From Gigaspora margarita (Eukaryota > Glomeromycota > Glomeromycetes > Diversisporales > Gigasporaceae): DNA of 64,000 nucleotides. The stretch is taken from assembly GCA_009809945.1 (NCBI GenBank), contig WTPW01001552.1, positions 7,616 through 71,615 on the forward strand, in the 5' to 3' direction. Below, piece after piece: positions 20,700 through 32,754 of this stretch. Both the position numbers and the translations under genes were made by a program. Every line of letters starts with the position of its first letter. The first letter of the stretch is position 1. Below the pieces are notes generated by a model that was given only the letters and a program-made list of their open reading frames with translations, did not search any database and was not told the origin of the DNA.

Positions 20700-23600
20700 T
20701 GGTCTTAGAAATTCTAAAAAAAATTATACATGAGAATAAATAATAAAACTTGTTTTGATATTATGATATTATATATAAATATTTGGAGTAAAATCCTGTT
20801 TAAAAAGTGAATTGGTAATCTTTTTTTGTAATAATAGTAATATATAGTACTTATCAATTTGAAAATAGTAATTTTTTTTGCAAACTACTTAATATAACTA
20901 TTGCTATCTTGTTATAAATATTGATTATTTTCCCTTCAATTTTATTATTACTACTGCATTATCACCTATTATTAATTAATTACATTGTTAAAATCAATCA
21001 AAATAAAATTTTTATTAATTATATAACTATAATCTTATCTACATTCCTGATCTAATTAAATTAATTATTGTGTATCACATAAACAAACCATTCTTATAAC
21101 TAATAAAATTTTAAAGTATATAAAATAGTATACAATTAGTATCATTGACTTAAATTTATATATATGTATATTATATGCTTTTCTTAAAAAAATTTAGTAT
21201 ATATATATGTATATTATACACTTTTTTTAATAAAAAGTTATTACATATATATGTATACTATATGCTTTTCATTTTTTATTAACCTATGCAACATCTTTTG
21301 TGCCATTAACCTTATGATTATAAACAATATCTGGTCTAAACTAGTTAAAAAACTAGTTCATCTCTATCAAAAAATATGTATAGAACAATAATGAGTATTA
21401 TATTCACATTTGGATCAATTTAAATTAGCCATTTAGAAGATCTTGAGATCACAAGATATAGTACTGTTTTTTGGTTAGTTCTAAACTAGTTTCTAAAAAG
21501 TCCAGTTCAAACTTATTATAAACTATTATTTAAAATTTATAAAGTTTTAGCTATAAATATAACCATAATTTGTAACCATAATTTGTTATATATTGTACAG
21601 TTTATTAAAATATTTTTGCCTGCGCATCTAATTCCAACTCAGAATTTTGGTAACCCCGAGTATAAGCTGTACACATTTGCAATATATATATTTCTGCTAT
21701 AGTATACAATCAATAAATTAATCAATCAATATATACTGCAATAGCTGTGATCATGATACTTATTATAGTGAATTTTGATATGGCTGCTTTGACAAGCTCA
21801 TGGGTATCAGATATACAATTTAATTTTATAATTAATTAGGTTTTAAACTATCAAAATATTAGAATTTTTTCAATCACTATTTGCTTTTATCTATAGTAAA
21901 TACTGATTAGAAATATTAAATAGTCTATATGAATCTCAATATTCTATATTTATTGTATAACTACATTAAACTATAATAATTAATTAGACATGTATTATTA
22001 TAATATTTAATAATTAATTAATTGCAATACTATTGCTATGATATAATAAAAATACTTATTTTCTTGAAATTTAGTCTATTGATTAAAGTTTCTTACAATA
22101 AATAAAAATAACCAAGTTCTAAATAATAATAGTTCATGTTAGCCATTATCTGAATTAAATTACAACATCTATAAACTTTTTCTATTTCAATCATCCCCTT
22201 CAAATTTTTATTCAACTAGTCTTAAAAAAATGTTGAGGTGGATCTAAACAAAATCCTTTTTGGATTTTCTGGATTATACAATGCCAATATGCAATTATAT
22301 AATATGGATACAGCTAATTTTTGATTAAGGGTAGAGTATATATAAATCTTATATCATATGATATGCATTGCAAATTTTTTTGTGTAACTAATTATATAGA
22401 AAACACAACTCTGCTTGGGTAATTACCTAATTTAGAAATATTTTTACTATTTGTTTTCTTGTGCAACCCTGACAAATTTGAAGCCCCAAGGCAAATTTAA
22501 CTATATAAGGAAGTATTTTTTTAAAATAATACAATCTCTGAAGATTTACAACTATAAATAGAAGGCTTAATCTGTATATTACCAAATTTTGGTAAAGATT
22601 AACTGTGCTTTTAAAAACTTTTATTAGTGGCGTATTTCAAATTTTTATGAAATCCCAATGTACCACCAAAAAATCATATGATAAATGATCTATATACACT
22701 CTATTCTTAAAGAAATAATTGATCTTTCAAATCTAGCCTTTGTTAGCAATAATATTTATTTAATAAAAATCAAAATATGGTAATACACTATACCTCTCAA
22801 TGAGTAGGTTCAGGAAATTTTAATTACAATACAGCAATTCTAGTAGTTTGATTTTTTAATGAAGAATATAATGAAAACAAATATACAATAGATTAAATAT
22901 ATAATAAATATATATATCAATACTGTTTTGCCATTTGCTATTATGTTTTTAATAAATAAAAATTTATTATTATAATAAGTTACATATAATAATAACATAC
23001 AATAATAAACATACAAAAATAAATATATAATGGTATTTACAATAACAAGATTAAGATTACATCGAGTTACAGCAAGTTACAACATACAAGATTAAGTTAC
23101 AGCATGTATAAAAAGTTATAACTTGAATAATTTTATTAGCACATATGCAAGTTATACCAAGATGTAATTTAAAGCAAAAAGTTATAACTAGTTATAACTC
23201 AGTTACAGTATAGACTATTCCAATTTCTCAATTTCTGCCTGCACCTCTAGTTGGGATGTGTCAGAGTGCATCTAAATTATAGTTAGTTGGATTAGAATTG
23301 ACCAATTTTGCCCAAGGTTATAAAAAGGTTTACTAATAAATCATATTCATTCATTAAGAAAAATGCCCAACTAATAATTTTGGTATAGAAGCTGCTAACA
23401 ACTAGAGCTAAATACCAACCTAGATCCGATGCATCCAGCCTGAAAATTTGGGAATAGTCCTATAAAATCAATGAGAACAAGGTTATGCTTCAAATGAGCA
23501 CATGTCGGATTAGATCACTACTACAAAAATAAAAATCTTAATAAATATTTCAATTACTAACTTAATAAATTTATTAAAAGTTATATATGCCAAGTTGATT

Positions 23601-23830
23601 TTTCTTTTTATAAAACTTAGGTCAGTCAATCAGATTTTTTTTAATTTGCTGTAAATTAATATAATAATGTTTATATCTTAAGGTTATACAAGGTTAATTT
23701 TTTGCATAACTAGAAATCAAAAAATTGTATTGGTAATCATCTTTGTTCCAACAACCCTATCGTATAATTATGGCAAATTAAAGTCTCCTTTGGGTGACAC
23801 AATATGAGAATAGCAGTATGCCAGAAATAT
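20700..23830. other. Second half of block copy A, no gene seen
   Basis: Very AT-rich. The interior segments near 21340-21520, 21620-21800 and 23260-23530 recur in shuffled form at 48955-49735. No coding frame that I trust. Confidence 0.4.
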
Positions 23831-23831
23831 T

Positions 23832-24068
23832 GAGTTAATAGAAATCAAGCAATTTTTTTTAGTAATTTTTTTTTAAAGTTTAAATCAAATTAATTTAACT
23901 AAATCTTGATCAAATTTTGATAAATTTTTTTTTAAATTAATTCTATATGTTTATGAAATTAATTTAAAAAAATTTTTATCAAATTTGATTAAACTTTTGT
24001 TAAATTATTCCAGTTCAAAGTTTCAAAAAAATTTCATTATAAAAAATTTGCTTGATTTCTATTGACTC
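23832..24068. mobile_element. Foldback element in copy A
   Basis: Inverted ends GAGTTAATAGAAATCAAGCA and TGCTTGATTTCTATTGACTC with long complementary AT-rich arms. The same element lies at 47545-47801 in copy B, where the arms extend outward by TAATTGGGAGT / ACCTCCAATTA. Confidence 0.65.
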
Positions 24069-24540
24069 ACCCCCAATTAGTAAATTTTTGCACCTGATTT
24101 GCAAATTTAGTATGCAGGAGTATGATCTGCATTTTATGTTTTTTTATTATAATAAAATCAGATTTCACCCTAGTGATGTTCATAGCAGATTTCACTATTT
24201 CACACCTTAGATTTCAACCTGTCATGTTATAATTATCAAAATGACAGTGGATTTTTGGTAATAAAAAATGTAGTTTTTATAATATAATTTATAGCCAGTA
24301 TATCACTTGAGTATAATCTTGTATAGGCGAAAATTTTATTAACAAAAACTACATGTTTATTATCAAAAAATAATTATTGAAAATTGCTGATTATCATTAC
24401 AAAATTCATCATTCGCTCTACTACTTTTTAGATCAGCTATAAATATATGAATTTTATACAAAATCCCTACATAAAATACCTTCCTTGCTGAATTACCACC
24501 GTGTACTAATTAAGATTTTGTCCTAGAAATGTAACAAATC

Positions 24541-25960
24541 TAGAGTAGCTTATTATAGTAGTCTTCTGTTCCTGGTTTTGCATGACAATGTCGTGCAGCT
24601 ATCTAGTGGTTATAAAGCAATCCAAATTGATGTAACTTCGCAAAATCTTGGATCTGATTGGTCCTCATGACCATAACTGTCGCATGCTGATTATTTTTCA
24701 CGTATCGAGTATCATTTAGCATGCTGCTGAAATATAATACTGGTTGTCCCGTGATCTGTTGATGTGACTAGTACTACGTTACCAGGAACAGAGTGATAAA
24801 ATAATGTAGAACTACTAGGAAGGGAGTGATGCATATCACGTAGTATGGTTTTATGATGGGCTAGAATGATGTGGGTCCACAAAATCTTGAATCTGGTTGG
24901 TCCACGTGATACTATATGTTACTTGGTGCTTAGTTCTCACCTGTCTATCATCGCATGGACTGTCTTGATGCTTAATTTTTGCATGTATATCATCGCATAA
25001 ATCATTTTAAATGCTTCTGAATGGTGATTCGATCATCTAATTCCTTAGGGTGTTGCTTGTCCTGTGATCTGTTAATGTGACTAGTACTATGGTATAATGA
25101 CCATTAAAAAAAATTGCGATTATCCATAGAATAAAATTACAAATGCTATAACAACTAATAGTAAAAATGTACTTTTTAGACATAAATATCAGTGACCTGA
25201 TACAAATTTGCAAATCTATTCACGCAATATTTGGCATTTTTCATTTTTTTTCATAGAATTTTTTATTGGGCTGATTATATGATAATCTCTGATTATCGAA
25301 GGTGAGAACGAAAGAATTTGTTAATCATTAACGCAACTCTTAAAATCATGAAATGTAAACTTTCCAAATTTGCTTCTGTTGTTTGATTACCTAATATATG
25401 CTGATGAATTTGAAAGCATTTTGTATAATGGTCTTAAGTTCAAGAACAAGTGCAAGAACAAGAACAATAGTTCCACAATAGGTAAAAAAAGTTCATGATA
25501 TTAATAAAAAACAATAATATATTAGCAAATACTAATTTCACTAAAGATTTGGATTGTTGATTCTAGATCTTTCCACTTTTCGTAAATTTTTGGTCACATT
25601 TTTTGCTATCCAGATTATTTGATAATTGCTAATTTTCTCAGTGATTTTTGTAGTTCATAGTTCTATGTCAATCTACCAACCAATCTATCCAAAATGTGAT
25701 CAGTGTACTAAAACTAATATAGCAATTTTAATGCTTTTGATTGGATATGCAATTTGTGATCAAAACTGTTAAGACTAAAATATCAATGAGCAAGTTATGA
25801 TCAAGAATTTTATCACAATTCAAATTTTAGCAATTGTATTAAATCAATCTTAACCACATATAGTATTATGTATCGATTTGTAACAGAACTCTTTATGGTA
25901 AAATCGACCTTATATGTGCATTGATCAACATGCTAATTAGGGTTTGAATTGAGGCAAAGT
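24541..25960. repeat. Repeat Y, right flank of copy A
   Basis: Pieces of this stretch recur in direct orientation at 34369-35095 and 48290-48960: TTCCTGGTTTTGCATGACAA, then GCAGCTATCTAGTGGTTAT, the CCATTAAAAAAAATTGC block near 25090, and the ATGAGCAAGTTATGATCAAG block near 25785. Within it, GTTCCTGGT near 24570 and ACCAGGAAC near 24781 are inverted and may bound a small TIR element of about 220 bp. Confidence 0.55.
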
Positions 25961-26211
25961 CATTAAGGGATGCCTCTAAGAATCAAATGATTATTTCTAG
26001 CTATGTTTGGCATGTGTGTGTGTTTTTTTTGCAGGTTATTTATGCCAGTAATATTTATTGAATTTATTGTTAACAGAATACATAGTAGAAAGTGAGCAAC
26101 TGACCGCTCCTGCAGATACCCTGTGATTTTCACTCATGGGCAGAAATACATGTGATAACCACTCTTATGACTGCATGTGTATAGCAGAAGGATTGTGTAG
26201 CTGCTTTAGGG

Positions 26212-26490
26212 CAGTGTTGTCACGGGACATCTTTGGACAATGATTTGGACAATTTTGGACAATTTTGGACAATTAAATAAAGTAAAATTACTTAAAATTT
26301 TATTAAAATAACCTATTTTAATTTTAACTGGAATGTGTTTAGCACCTAAAAAATATATAGTTATATATTTTTTAAATAAATTTATTAATTATTAAAGCCT
26401 GGACAAACTTTGGACAATCTTGGAAGTTTGGACAATTTTGGACATGGACAAGCCAAAAAAGGCTGTGGACAGCCAAAATGTACAACACTG
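26212..26490. mobile_element. hAT-like MITE, 279 bp, with perfect 8-bp TSD
   Basis: TIR CAGTGTTGT / ACAACACTG, flanked by CTTTAGGG at 26204-26211 and again at 26491-26498. CAGTG-type ends with 8-bp TSDs are typical of hAT. The interior has many TTTGGACAATTTTGGACAAT repeats. It landed at the left end of the TA-flanked element at 26496-26658. Confidence 0.85.
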
Positions 26491-26495
26491 CTTTA

Positions 26496-26658
26496 GGGTG
26501 TCCAGGATTATGCTGCAGCGCATAATTTGCATTTTCATGCAGCATGTATACAAGAAGGTAGTCACCTGACTTGTCATACTTTTTGAATTTTTATTGGCTA
26601 ATAATTCTCATAATTCACATAATTTATGACTAACTTTGTGTCATAATCCTGGACACCC
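26496..26658. mobile_element. TA-flanked MITE, 163 bp, split at its left end by a hAT-like MITE
   Basis: Perfect TIR of at least 17 bp: GGGTGTCCAGGATTATG, with complement CATAATCCTGGACACCC at the right end. TA lies at 26494-26495 and at 26659-26660. The hAT-like element took CTTTAGGG, which spans the TA and the first three bases of this MITE, as its target. Confidence 0.8.
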
Positions 26659-27394
26659 TAGTGCCACAATTCGAAATTGTGGTATTAGAAGATTTGAATT
26701 TCCCAATTAGTTTATCCCATTTGTAGCTTTATTTAGTATAGATAGCTTCATTTCTATTTTTGTATAATTTATTAAATGTTTAGTCAAGATCCTTTCTATT
26801 TCTGTATAATTCATTAAATATTAGTTATAATCCATAATAAGTTTCAGTTATTATAGGAACCGCATAACAATTCTGCGGACTGTGATTTTCAACCAATCAT
26901 CATATGTAACATGACAATGAAACAAAATAGCTGACTTTTTCAAAAATCGTCTATAATGCAAATTTTGGCTTACACAGCCACTTTCTGCATTTTAATAAAA
27001 TAATTTCTTGCAAAATTTTGCTATATATAAGACACTTGCTAATGTTGTTCAAATGCTCACCCTTACCCTAATATCGAAAGTACTATTGTTAGGCAAAACT
27101 ATTTTTGGTAAATGGTGAAAGTCGAAACTAAACCTGGTAAAAGTTGAAACTGGCGAAACTCTGGCAAAATAGCAAAACTCTGGCAAAATGTTAAAACTAT
27201 GGTGAAACCTCGTTAAAGCTAAACCCTGGAGAAAGTCAAACACAGTGAAGATAAAACCTCTAAGACTTTGGAATGACTGAGCCATGTTGGTAAATCAAGC
27301 AAACTATTTTGCACATGGCTATTAAGCATAGCATGCAACTTATAAAAAAATGTACAAAAACAATAAACAAAACGATAGCCTTTCAGTTGTATTT

Positions 27395-27500
27395 GAGTAC
27401 TATTAAAAGAAAACTAGTGTTCAGACTTTTGAACTTATAATAAATCAATTCAGTCTTGAAAATTCAAAGTCTGAAATACTGTTTTCTTTTAGTAGCACTT
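27395..27500. mobile_element. Small foldback element nested in the 1.9-kb hAT-like element
   Basis: AGTACTATTAAAAGAAAACT near 27396 is inverted as AGTATTTCAGA... paired with CTTTTAGTAGCACTT near 27500. The arms also pair through TCAGACTTTTGAA and TTCAAAGTCTGAA. About 105 bp. Confidence 0.55.
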
Positions 27501-27530
27501 ATCTATACATTAATATTATTTGTATAAAAT

Positions 27531-27891
27531 TAGGGTTGCTTCAGTCCAGTCCAGTCCGGTCCAGTTTCTAAGAGGACTGTTATCATCGTGTTTACAGTCC
27601 CAGTCCAGTCTGGTTCTTCGGTCCCATAATAGTCCTTTAATGATTATGTCAATCTTAATGCATAAGATTTTATTGGCCAAAAATAACGTAATTATTTACT
27701 GTCAGATGTAAACAAACATCATATAATCTATGTTACGCCTAATCAAGAAATTTGATTGGGTGATATGAACATCACAGTTATGTTTACAAGGACTGGTCCC
27801 AGGACTGGTCCTTTAATGGTCCCACTTTCCTTATCAGTCCCAGTTCAGGACCAGTCCTGGACCAGTCTTTTTCAGGACTGATGCATCCCTA
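27531..27891. mobile_element. AGTCC-rich TIR element, 361 bp, with 9-bp TSD
   Basis: Ends TAGGGTTGCTTCAGTCC and TAGGGATGCATCAGTCC (complement of the right end). The perfect 9-bp repeat GTATAAAAT lies at 27522-27530 and 27892-27900. Dense AGTCC/GGACT motifs in both subterminal regions face opposite ways. A 9-bp TSD points to a Mutator-like element, though the TAGGG tip is shared with hAT-like MITEs here. Confidence 0.75.
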
Positions 27892-27944
27892 GTATAAAAT
27901 AAACATGTCTGATATCTAAATATTTAAACCCTCTAGTAAAAGTT

Positions 27945-28040
27945 TAGGGTTAGTATGAACAGAATTATGTTGATGCCAGCTGGGGTTTTTTACACTAAAA
28001 CACGGCCAGCATTAACATAATTCAGCCCGCACTAACCCTA
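27945..28040. mobile_element. Tiny TIR element, 96 bp
   Basis: TAGGGTTAGTATGAACAGAA on the left and TAGGGTTAGTGCGGGCTGAA as the complement of the right. The pairing continues through TTATGTTGATGCCAGC, so it is almost entirely a hairpin. Confidence 0.7.
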
Positions 28041-28050
28041 GATTCTAGGA

Positions 28051-28317
28051 ACTGTCCTAGCATTACCAACCTAAAAAAATTTTGCTAAAGAAATTTCGCT
28101 GCTAGATTAGAGTTAGGTTTTGCTATTAGTTTAGGTTAAAAAAGAGTCTTTTAATACCAAAATTTTGCAAGGAAACCTTTTTGTAAATGCATAAAAGGTG
28201 GGTTCATAGGGAAAATGTTGAGTTATAAACAATTGTTTGCGTTTCATCTACGTAGCACCTGATCTTGAAATCTGATTGGCCAGTGAAATTTTTTAGGTTG
28301 GTAATGCTAGAACAGTT
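28051..28317. mobile_element. TIR element, 267 bp
   Basis: A 33-bp inverted repeat with very few mismatches: AACTGTCCTAGCATTACCAA on the left, AACTGTTCTAGCATTACCAA as the complement of the right. The interior has ATACCAAAATTTTGCAAGGA, which recurs at 63282-63310 in a diverged relative. Confidence 0.75.
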
Positions 28318-28375
28318 AGATTCTGACCCAGGTCAAAATAAATTTATTGTTATATTGTTAAGATTTTTCTCTTTA

Positions 28376-28645
28376 CTTAAATGGGCTTGGTGCTACAGAA
28401 AAGGAAGAAATCAACAAAAAAAAGATCTTCAGAAAATCAATTTTTATGTTATAAATTTTATAATAAGCTATAAGAAATTATAGATTTTGAAGAACTATAT
28501 TGCAAAATTTTATTAATACAACTACTTTTGTGTCTTAAGTAAAAAATGATCCTAATTGTATTCTAAATTAATTTATATAAAAAAATTAATTTTCAAAATT
28601 TTGTTATTTTTCCTTTTTTCTGTAGCACCAAGCCCAAATACTAGA
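28376..28645. mobile_element. TIR element, about 270 bp
   Basis: GGGCTTGGTGCTACAGAAAA near 28383 is exactly inverted near 28621-28638 (TTTTTCTGTAGCACCAAGCC). A second inner pair, TTTACTTAAAT / GTCTTAAGTAAAAAA, lies close by. Non-coding. Confidence 0.65.
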
Positions 28646-29266
28646 CATAAGTAACTTGTTAACATTATTATTATCAGCAATTATTTCCAAATGCTCTATA
28701 ACTTATAATAGATCAAATATAGTAAAATTTAGATTACTGATCAAAAAGTATCATATATGACAGTATGATTATGCACGTATATATGTTTTTTTCTATTCAT
28801 GCCTCATTTACTCATCCTTTACTAATTTCATTACTTTTCTATTTTTGCCACCTTTTAATCATTTCACCAGTTTCATCAGTTTCGCCATTTCGGCATTTTA
28901 ATTTTTTTTTGATGAAAGTCAAAACTTGTTTCGACTTTCGCCTATGGCAAAACCTCTAGGTTTCGCCTAACAACACTAATTGAAAGTTAACTTTTTAATC
29001 GAAAAATGCAATGACGCGTCACAAATTTTTTTTGGCCAATAGATTTCTAGCGCATATCATCACGTCCTTGCAGAAATTTTATGCGCTTCCTATGTATGAT
29101 GTTGGAATAAATAGTCCTAAAAGTAAAAAATTGATTCAAACTTATTATTTTTTCTAATTTTTAATTTGATTTTTTTTATATAAACCATTTTATCAAAGAA
29201 GAATCACCTATATTCATTTAATATCTGCTGATCTTGGTTATTACTATCAATTTATGAATGAAGACA

Positions 29267-29710
29267 AGTTACACTGATTAGTATGGTATAGGTGATCAGA
29301 TCAGTACAGCACAGACCTGTTTTTTAAAATTTATGCTATACGTAATAGATATTACATAGCTGTTGTGAATATCATGAGTTAGGACATCGAAGCTATGGTA
29401 ACACATAATGTTCATAGCACACATGTAATATCTGATATATTTCAATATATTTCATGGTTCCTATGCCCGTAAAGTTTCTGATTAAAATTTTTAATAATGA
29501 TGTCATACTGTATAAAAATTTTTGATATCTTCATGGTATTACATCATCATTAAAATATCATCAGAAATGTTCACAGGAAACATTAGGGACATTGATCCAA
29601 TATTAATTTATTAGAGTTAGGAGTTACTGCTAATTCGTATGGTATAGTTTAAAAATTGGTCTGTATTATACTGATCTGGTCACCTATATCATGCTGATTT
29701 GTTGTAACTT
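29267..29710. mobile_element. Foldback element split by another foldback element
   Basis: Outer inverted ends AAGTTACACTGATTAGTATG and AAGTTACAACAAATCAGCAT (complement of the right) continue through ATAGGTGATCAGATCAGTAC. The centre is occupied by the double-hairpin element at 29343-29594. Confidence 0.65.
29343..29594. mobile_element. Double-hairpin element, copy 1
   Basis: Two consecutive imperfect palindromes. The first runs from AGATATTACATAGCTGTTGT to ACATGTAATATCT; the second from GGTTCCTATGCCCGTAAAG to AGAAATGTTCACAGGAAAC with TATAAAAATTTTTGATATC at its centre. A second copy with the same two-hairpin plan lies at 35969-36215, where an empty site supports its mobility. Confidence 0.7.
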
Positions 29711-30024
29711 ATAAAGCATTTGATTATTATAAAAATCAGCTGGGATGCAAAATTCTAAAGTATAGATCGAATTAGTCATATCACGTGCTTGATGGCATCA
29801 ATTTTATATAATTGGCATTGCAAACTTAACTGTTTTTAAATCTAATTGTTTATCAAAGAATTTTTTCAACTTTTAGTTAATATTTAGAAATCAGGAATTC
29901 ATATGTCAATTTAGTTAGCACTATTGGTGCATATTTCATGGTAAACAAGGTAGATAAAATATATTTTTTTCAAACATCTTAATGAATATTGCTCTTCCAT
30001 GACATAGAGGCAGAAATTATTAGA

Positions 30025-30342
30025 CTATGCAAAGTTAATTTTTCATTTTGCATTACATGGTTTTCAAAATTCTTATCTGTAGTTCGTTTATATTATTATT
30101 ATTCTGCTGTAAATTAATAAACTCACATTATATCTAGAGCATGCAAAGTTTGTTTTTTGCTTTGCATAACAGAATCACAAGTTTGGGTTGGTTGTCAGAT
30201 TCTTTTATCTGTCCTATTGGATAATTGAAAATGTCTCTAAAAAAATAAATAGCAAAAGTTAAATCATTGCACAATTAAGACTTAAAATTTTTTTGAAAAT
30301 CAGTCAGCAGGGTAATGCAAAACAAAAACCAACTTTATGTAG
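30025..30342. mobile_element. GCAAAGTTGATTTTTC-family TIR element
   Basis: TIR GCAAAGTTAATTTTTCATTT with TTGCATTAC, and its inverted partner GTAATGCAAAACAAAAACCA ACTTTA. An additional internal copy of the end (GCAAAGTTTGTTTTTTGCTT) lies near 30140. The same end sequence recurs at 42586-42785, 56830-57085, 57672-57945 and 58500. Confidence 0.65.
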
Positions 30343-30589
30343 CCTTATATTCTATAATTACTAATCAACCTTTTAATAGACTTTTGAATAGTAGCAGATG
30401 TTTACGTTTTATTAATTAAATTACCCAAATCTAAAAAATATTCAATTTATTCAATAACAATTCTCAAGATATTTTATGTAAGCATCAAATAAATCTACTA
30501 AACTATCTTTATTTATAATCATATGGCTAACATTAGTAATTTATTTAAAAAATATAGCTTATTATGAGATTATTTATCGTAATAATAGT

Positions 30590-30725
30590 AATAATTATAT
30601 TTTACACAATTATAATTATTATTACATTATAATTATTACATTATAATTATTGTTATATTATAATTATTATTACATTATAATTATATTACATTATAATTAT
30701 TATTACATTATAATTATTATTAGGG
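30590..30725. repeat. AT-rich tandem repeat (TATTACATTATAAT)
   Basis: About eight short units built from ATTATAATTATTATTACATT variants. Simple low-complexity DNA. Confidence 0.7.
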
Positions 30726-31104
30726 ATATTATATTCATAACACCCGTGTTAAATAACTTATATGTCTTATTTAGGGTAGGGTCCAGTTTTAAGATAAGTA
30801 GGAATTTTTTATTATACAATATATATTAGATATAAGGTATAAAAGGTTCCAATTTCAGTTCCTATAAGGTTTTCAGGGGTGCTAATCATTTTTACTTAGA
30901 GTACCTACACCCATTTACTTAGTATGTTTTTAAGATATTGCAAAAGGTGTTATATAACACAGTGTTATAAATATAACTTTCCTTATTATTATATGAAAAT
31001 TATTATTAATGTAACTATGTTAAAAAATCCTGAAGATAAACTGTAAAAGTTGATTTTGTTTTAAAACAATACTTATTGATTTATTAATTTTTATTTTGAC
31101 TTGT

Positions 31105-31315
31105 GTGCCAGTATTAAAAAATATAGACTTTGGGCTTTCAAATTTATAATTTATTATTTACTAGGTTCAGCCCATAAGAAATCTAATTGGTATTGTAGTA
31201 TGCAACTACATATAATAAATGTTACAATTAGATTTACAAAGGGTTGAACCTGGTAAATAATAAATGAACTAGAAAATCTGAAGTCTCATTTTCCTTTGTT
31301 AGCATTAAAAAAAAG
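31105..31315. mobile_element. Foldback element, about 210 bp
   Basis: Arms CTTTGGGCTTTCAAATTTAT plus TTATTATTTACTAGGTTCAG on the left pair with AAGGGTTGAACCTGGTAAAT plus AATAAATGAACTAGAAAATC on the right. The loop is near 31185-31215. Confidence 0.6.
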
Positions 31316-31734
31316 TGATAATATTCTGATAACATGTTTTGATAGTGGCATTCCAATTTATTTCAAATTCTAACATGTATAGAATTATGATATGATGAAA
31401 ATTTTCATTATAATGGCTATTTCAAGAATCTATCCTATTACATAATAAAGTTCAAGGTTATTTTGCACAAATTTTAATGCTTTCCAATAGTATCTCTTAT
31501 CTTAGCAGACTTTGATAATAATAATGCCTTATGCCTATTTTTCAATTTGATCCTTTCATTATAAAACATATCACTATGCTCCAATTGTGTTGCAATCAGC
31601 ATTATTCTATATAATAAAGTTTTTTTTCTGTTTTTGAATGATTAAATATTAGCATAATAAATTATTTTTTGCACTTACCCAGATATTATAATAGCTAATA
31701 GAACAAATATTCACAAGCAGTCAGAACTCCATAA

Positions 31735-31890
31735 GGGTGCTGACATATATTACCTAATATCTATTTACTATAGGAGCTTACCCCACCCCCAGGTAAGATT
31801 TTATTTTAGCCAATCAAATTTAACTAACTAAGGTAAGATATTTCTTGACCCCCCACCCTCTAAAATATTACCTAATAAATATCAGCGCCC
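31735..31890. mobile_element. PIF/Harbinger-like MITE, 156 bp, with TAA TSD
   Basis: TIR GGGTGCTGACATATATTACC and its partner GGGCGCTGATATTTATTAGG (complement of the right end). TAA lies at 31732-31734 and 31891-31893. The TAA TSD with GGG-type ends is the Harbinger hallmark. Non-coding. Confidence 0.75.
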
Positions 31891-31899
31891 TAAATACAC

Positions 31900-32750
31900 A
31901 GACTAAAAACTTTCTAAATGCATGGTATGATCTGGTCTGAACTCATAAGAGCTATAAATAATTTCTGTTCTAAATGCATACTCTCTCTAAGTGCACTATT
32001 TCAAAAATTTTTTTATAGTACTGACAGCAGTGCATTTATAGAGTTCTGACTATAACCAAATGTTTCGTAATTGCAAAACAGATTATAATTTATAATACAA
32101 ATGAACATGGCTAAACAGATGCAATAAATCATACAAACTTGGAATTAATAATTTGGCTATAAACTTAGATTCAAAAATGATCAAATGTGTTATAGTGTAG
32201 CATACTTGTCTTTGTATTCAGATTTCTAAATTTGGATATCAAATGTTTATTCTAGAAACTTATGGAATGTTATGGACTGATGTTTTTTGTATCACTACAG
32301 AGAATTTATCAAATATGTAAGTACTTTCTTCATGCCACAGACAGTTTAATTTTTACTACTATAAATAAAAGGTTTAATATGTGCTATATCAAAATTTTGA
32401 TAATAATTTTAAAAAGTTTTAATAGTAGCATATTTTTGTAGCCTATGTGTAACTTTTATCATACATCAATATTATGAGAATGAACTAGATTGGACTCTAC
32501 CCTTAAATATAATATTTTAGAGTTATTTTTTTATATTTATATTAAATTACTTGTATATACTGTATAATATAAAATATAATACAAAAAAACATTTATATTA
32601 TTCTATAAGTTTTTACATCATATAATTTGAAAAGGAGTTCCTTTTTCTGGTGTGTACTAAATAACATGTATTTTTTATACAATACATGCTTATTAAATTT
32701 AAAATTGATATCAAATCCAACTAAAGTAAAAGTGCAATAAAGTGATATAC
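31900..32750. other. Gene-free AT-rich stretch
   Basis: No gene or bounded element that I can support. Confidence 0.4.
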
Positions 32751-32754
32751 AATA

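Larger units (their letters stand above)
15600..24540. repeat. Long duplicated block, copy A (about 8.9 kb)
   Basis: From TTAATAGGCACTTATAACTA to the CACCGTGTACTAATTAAGAT region this sequence is collinear, in direct orientation, with 35158-48290. Differences are mostly single-base substitutions plus discrete insertions. After subtracting insertions both copies come to about 8.6 kb. It contains a decayed transposase-like gene in its first half, a 16-bp minisatellite, a pogo-like MITE and a foldback element that both copies share. The second half (20.7-24.5 kb) holds no gene I can see. Confidence 0.85.
27081..28978. mobile_element. hAT-like composite element, 1.9 kb, holding several other elements
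   Basis: Ends TACTATTGTTAGGCAAAAC on the left and, as the complement of the right end, TAGTGTTGTTAGGCGAAACC. The flanks ATCGAAAG (27073-27080) and ATTGAAAG (28979-28986) form an 8-bp TSD with one mismatch. Subterminal regions at both ends repeat GGCGAAACT/GGCAAAACT-type motifs on opposite strands (27110-27260 and 28850-28960), as hAT transposase-binding sites often do. No transposase is visible. Five later elements sit inside it. Confidence 0.75.

Noticed and set aside
26392-26577. Minus-strand frame of 61 codons
   Set aside because: It crosses the boundary of two MITEs (26212-26490 and 26496-26658).
27049-27285. Minus-strand frame of 78 codons
   Set aside because: It coincides with the GGCRAAAC subterminal repeats of the hAT-like shell; the apparent protein is repeat read-through.
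28265-28483. Plus-strand frame of 72 codons
   Set aside because: It joins the right end of one TIR element with the left half of the next; no protein feature.
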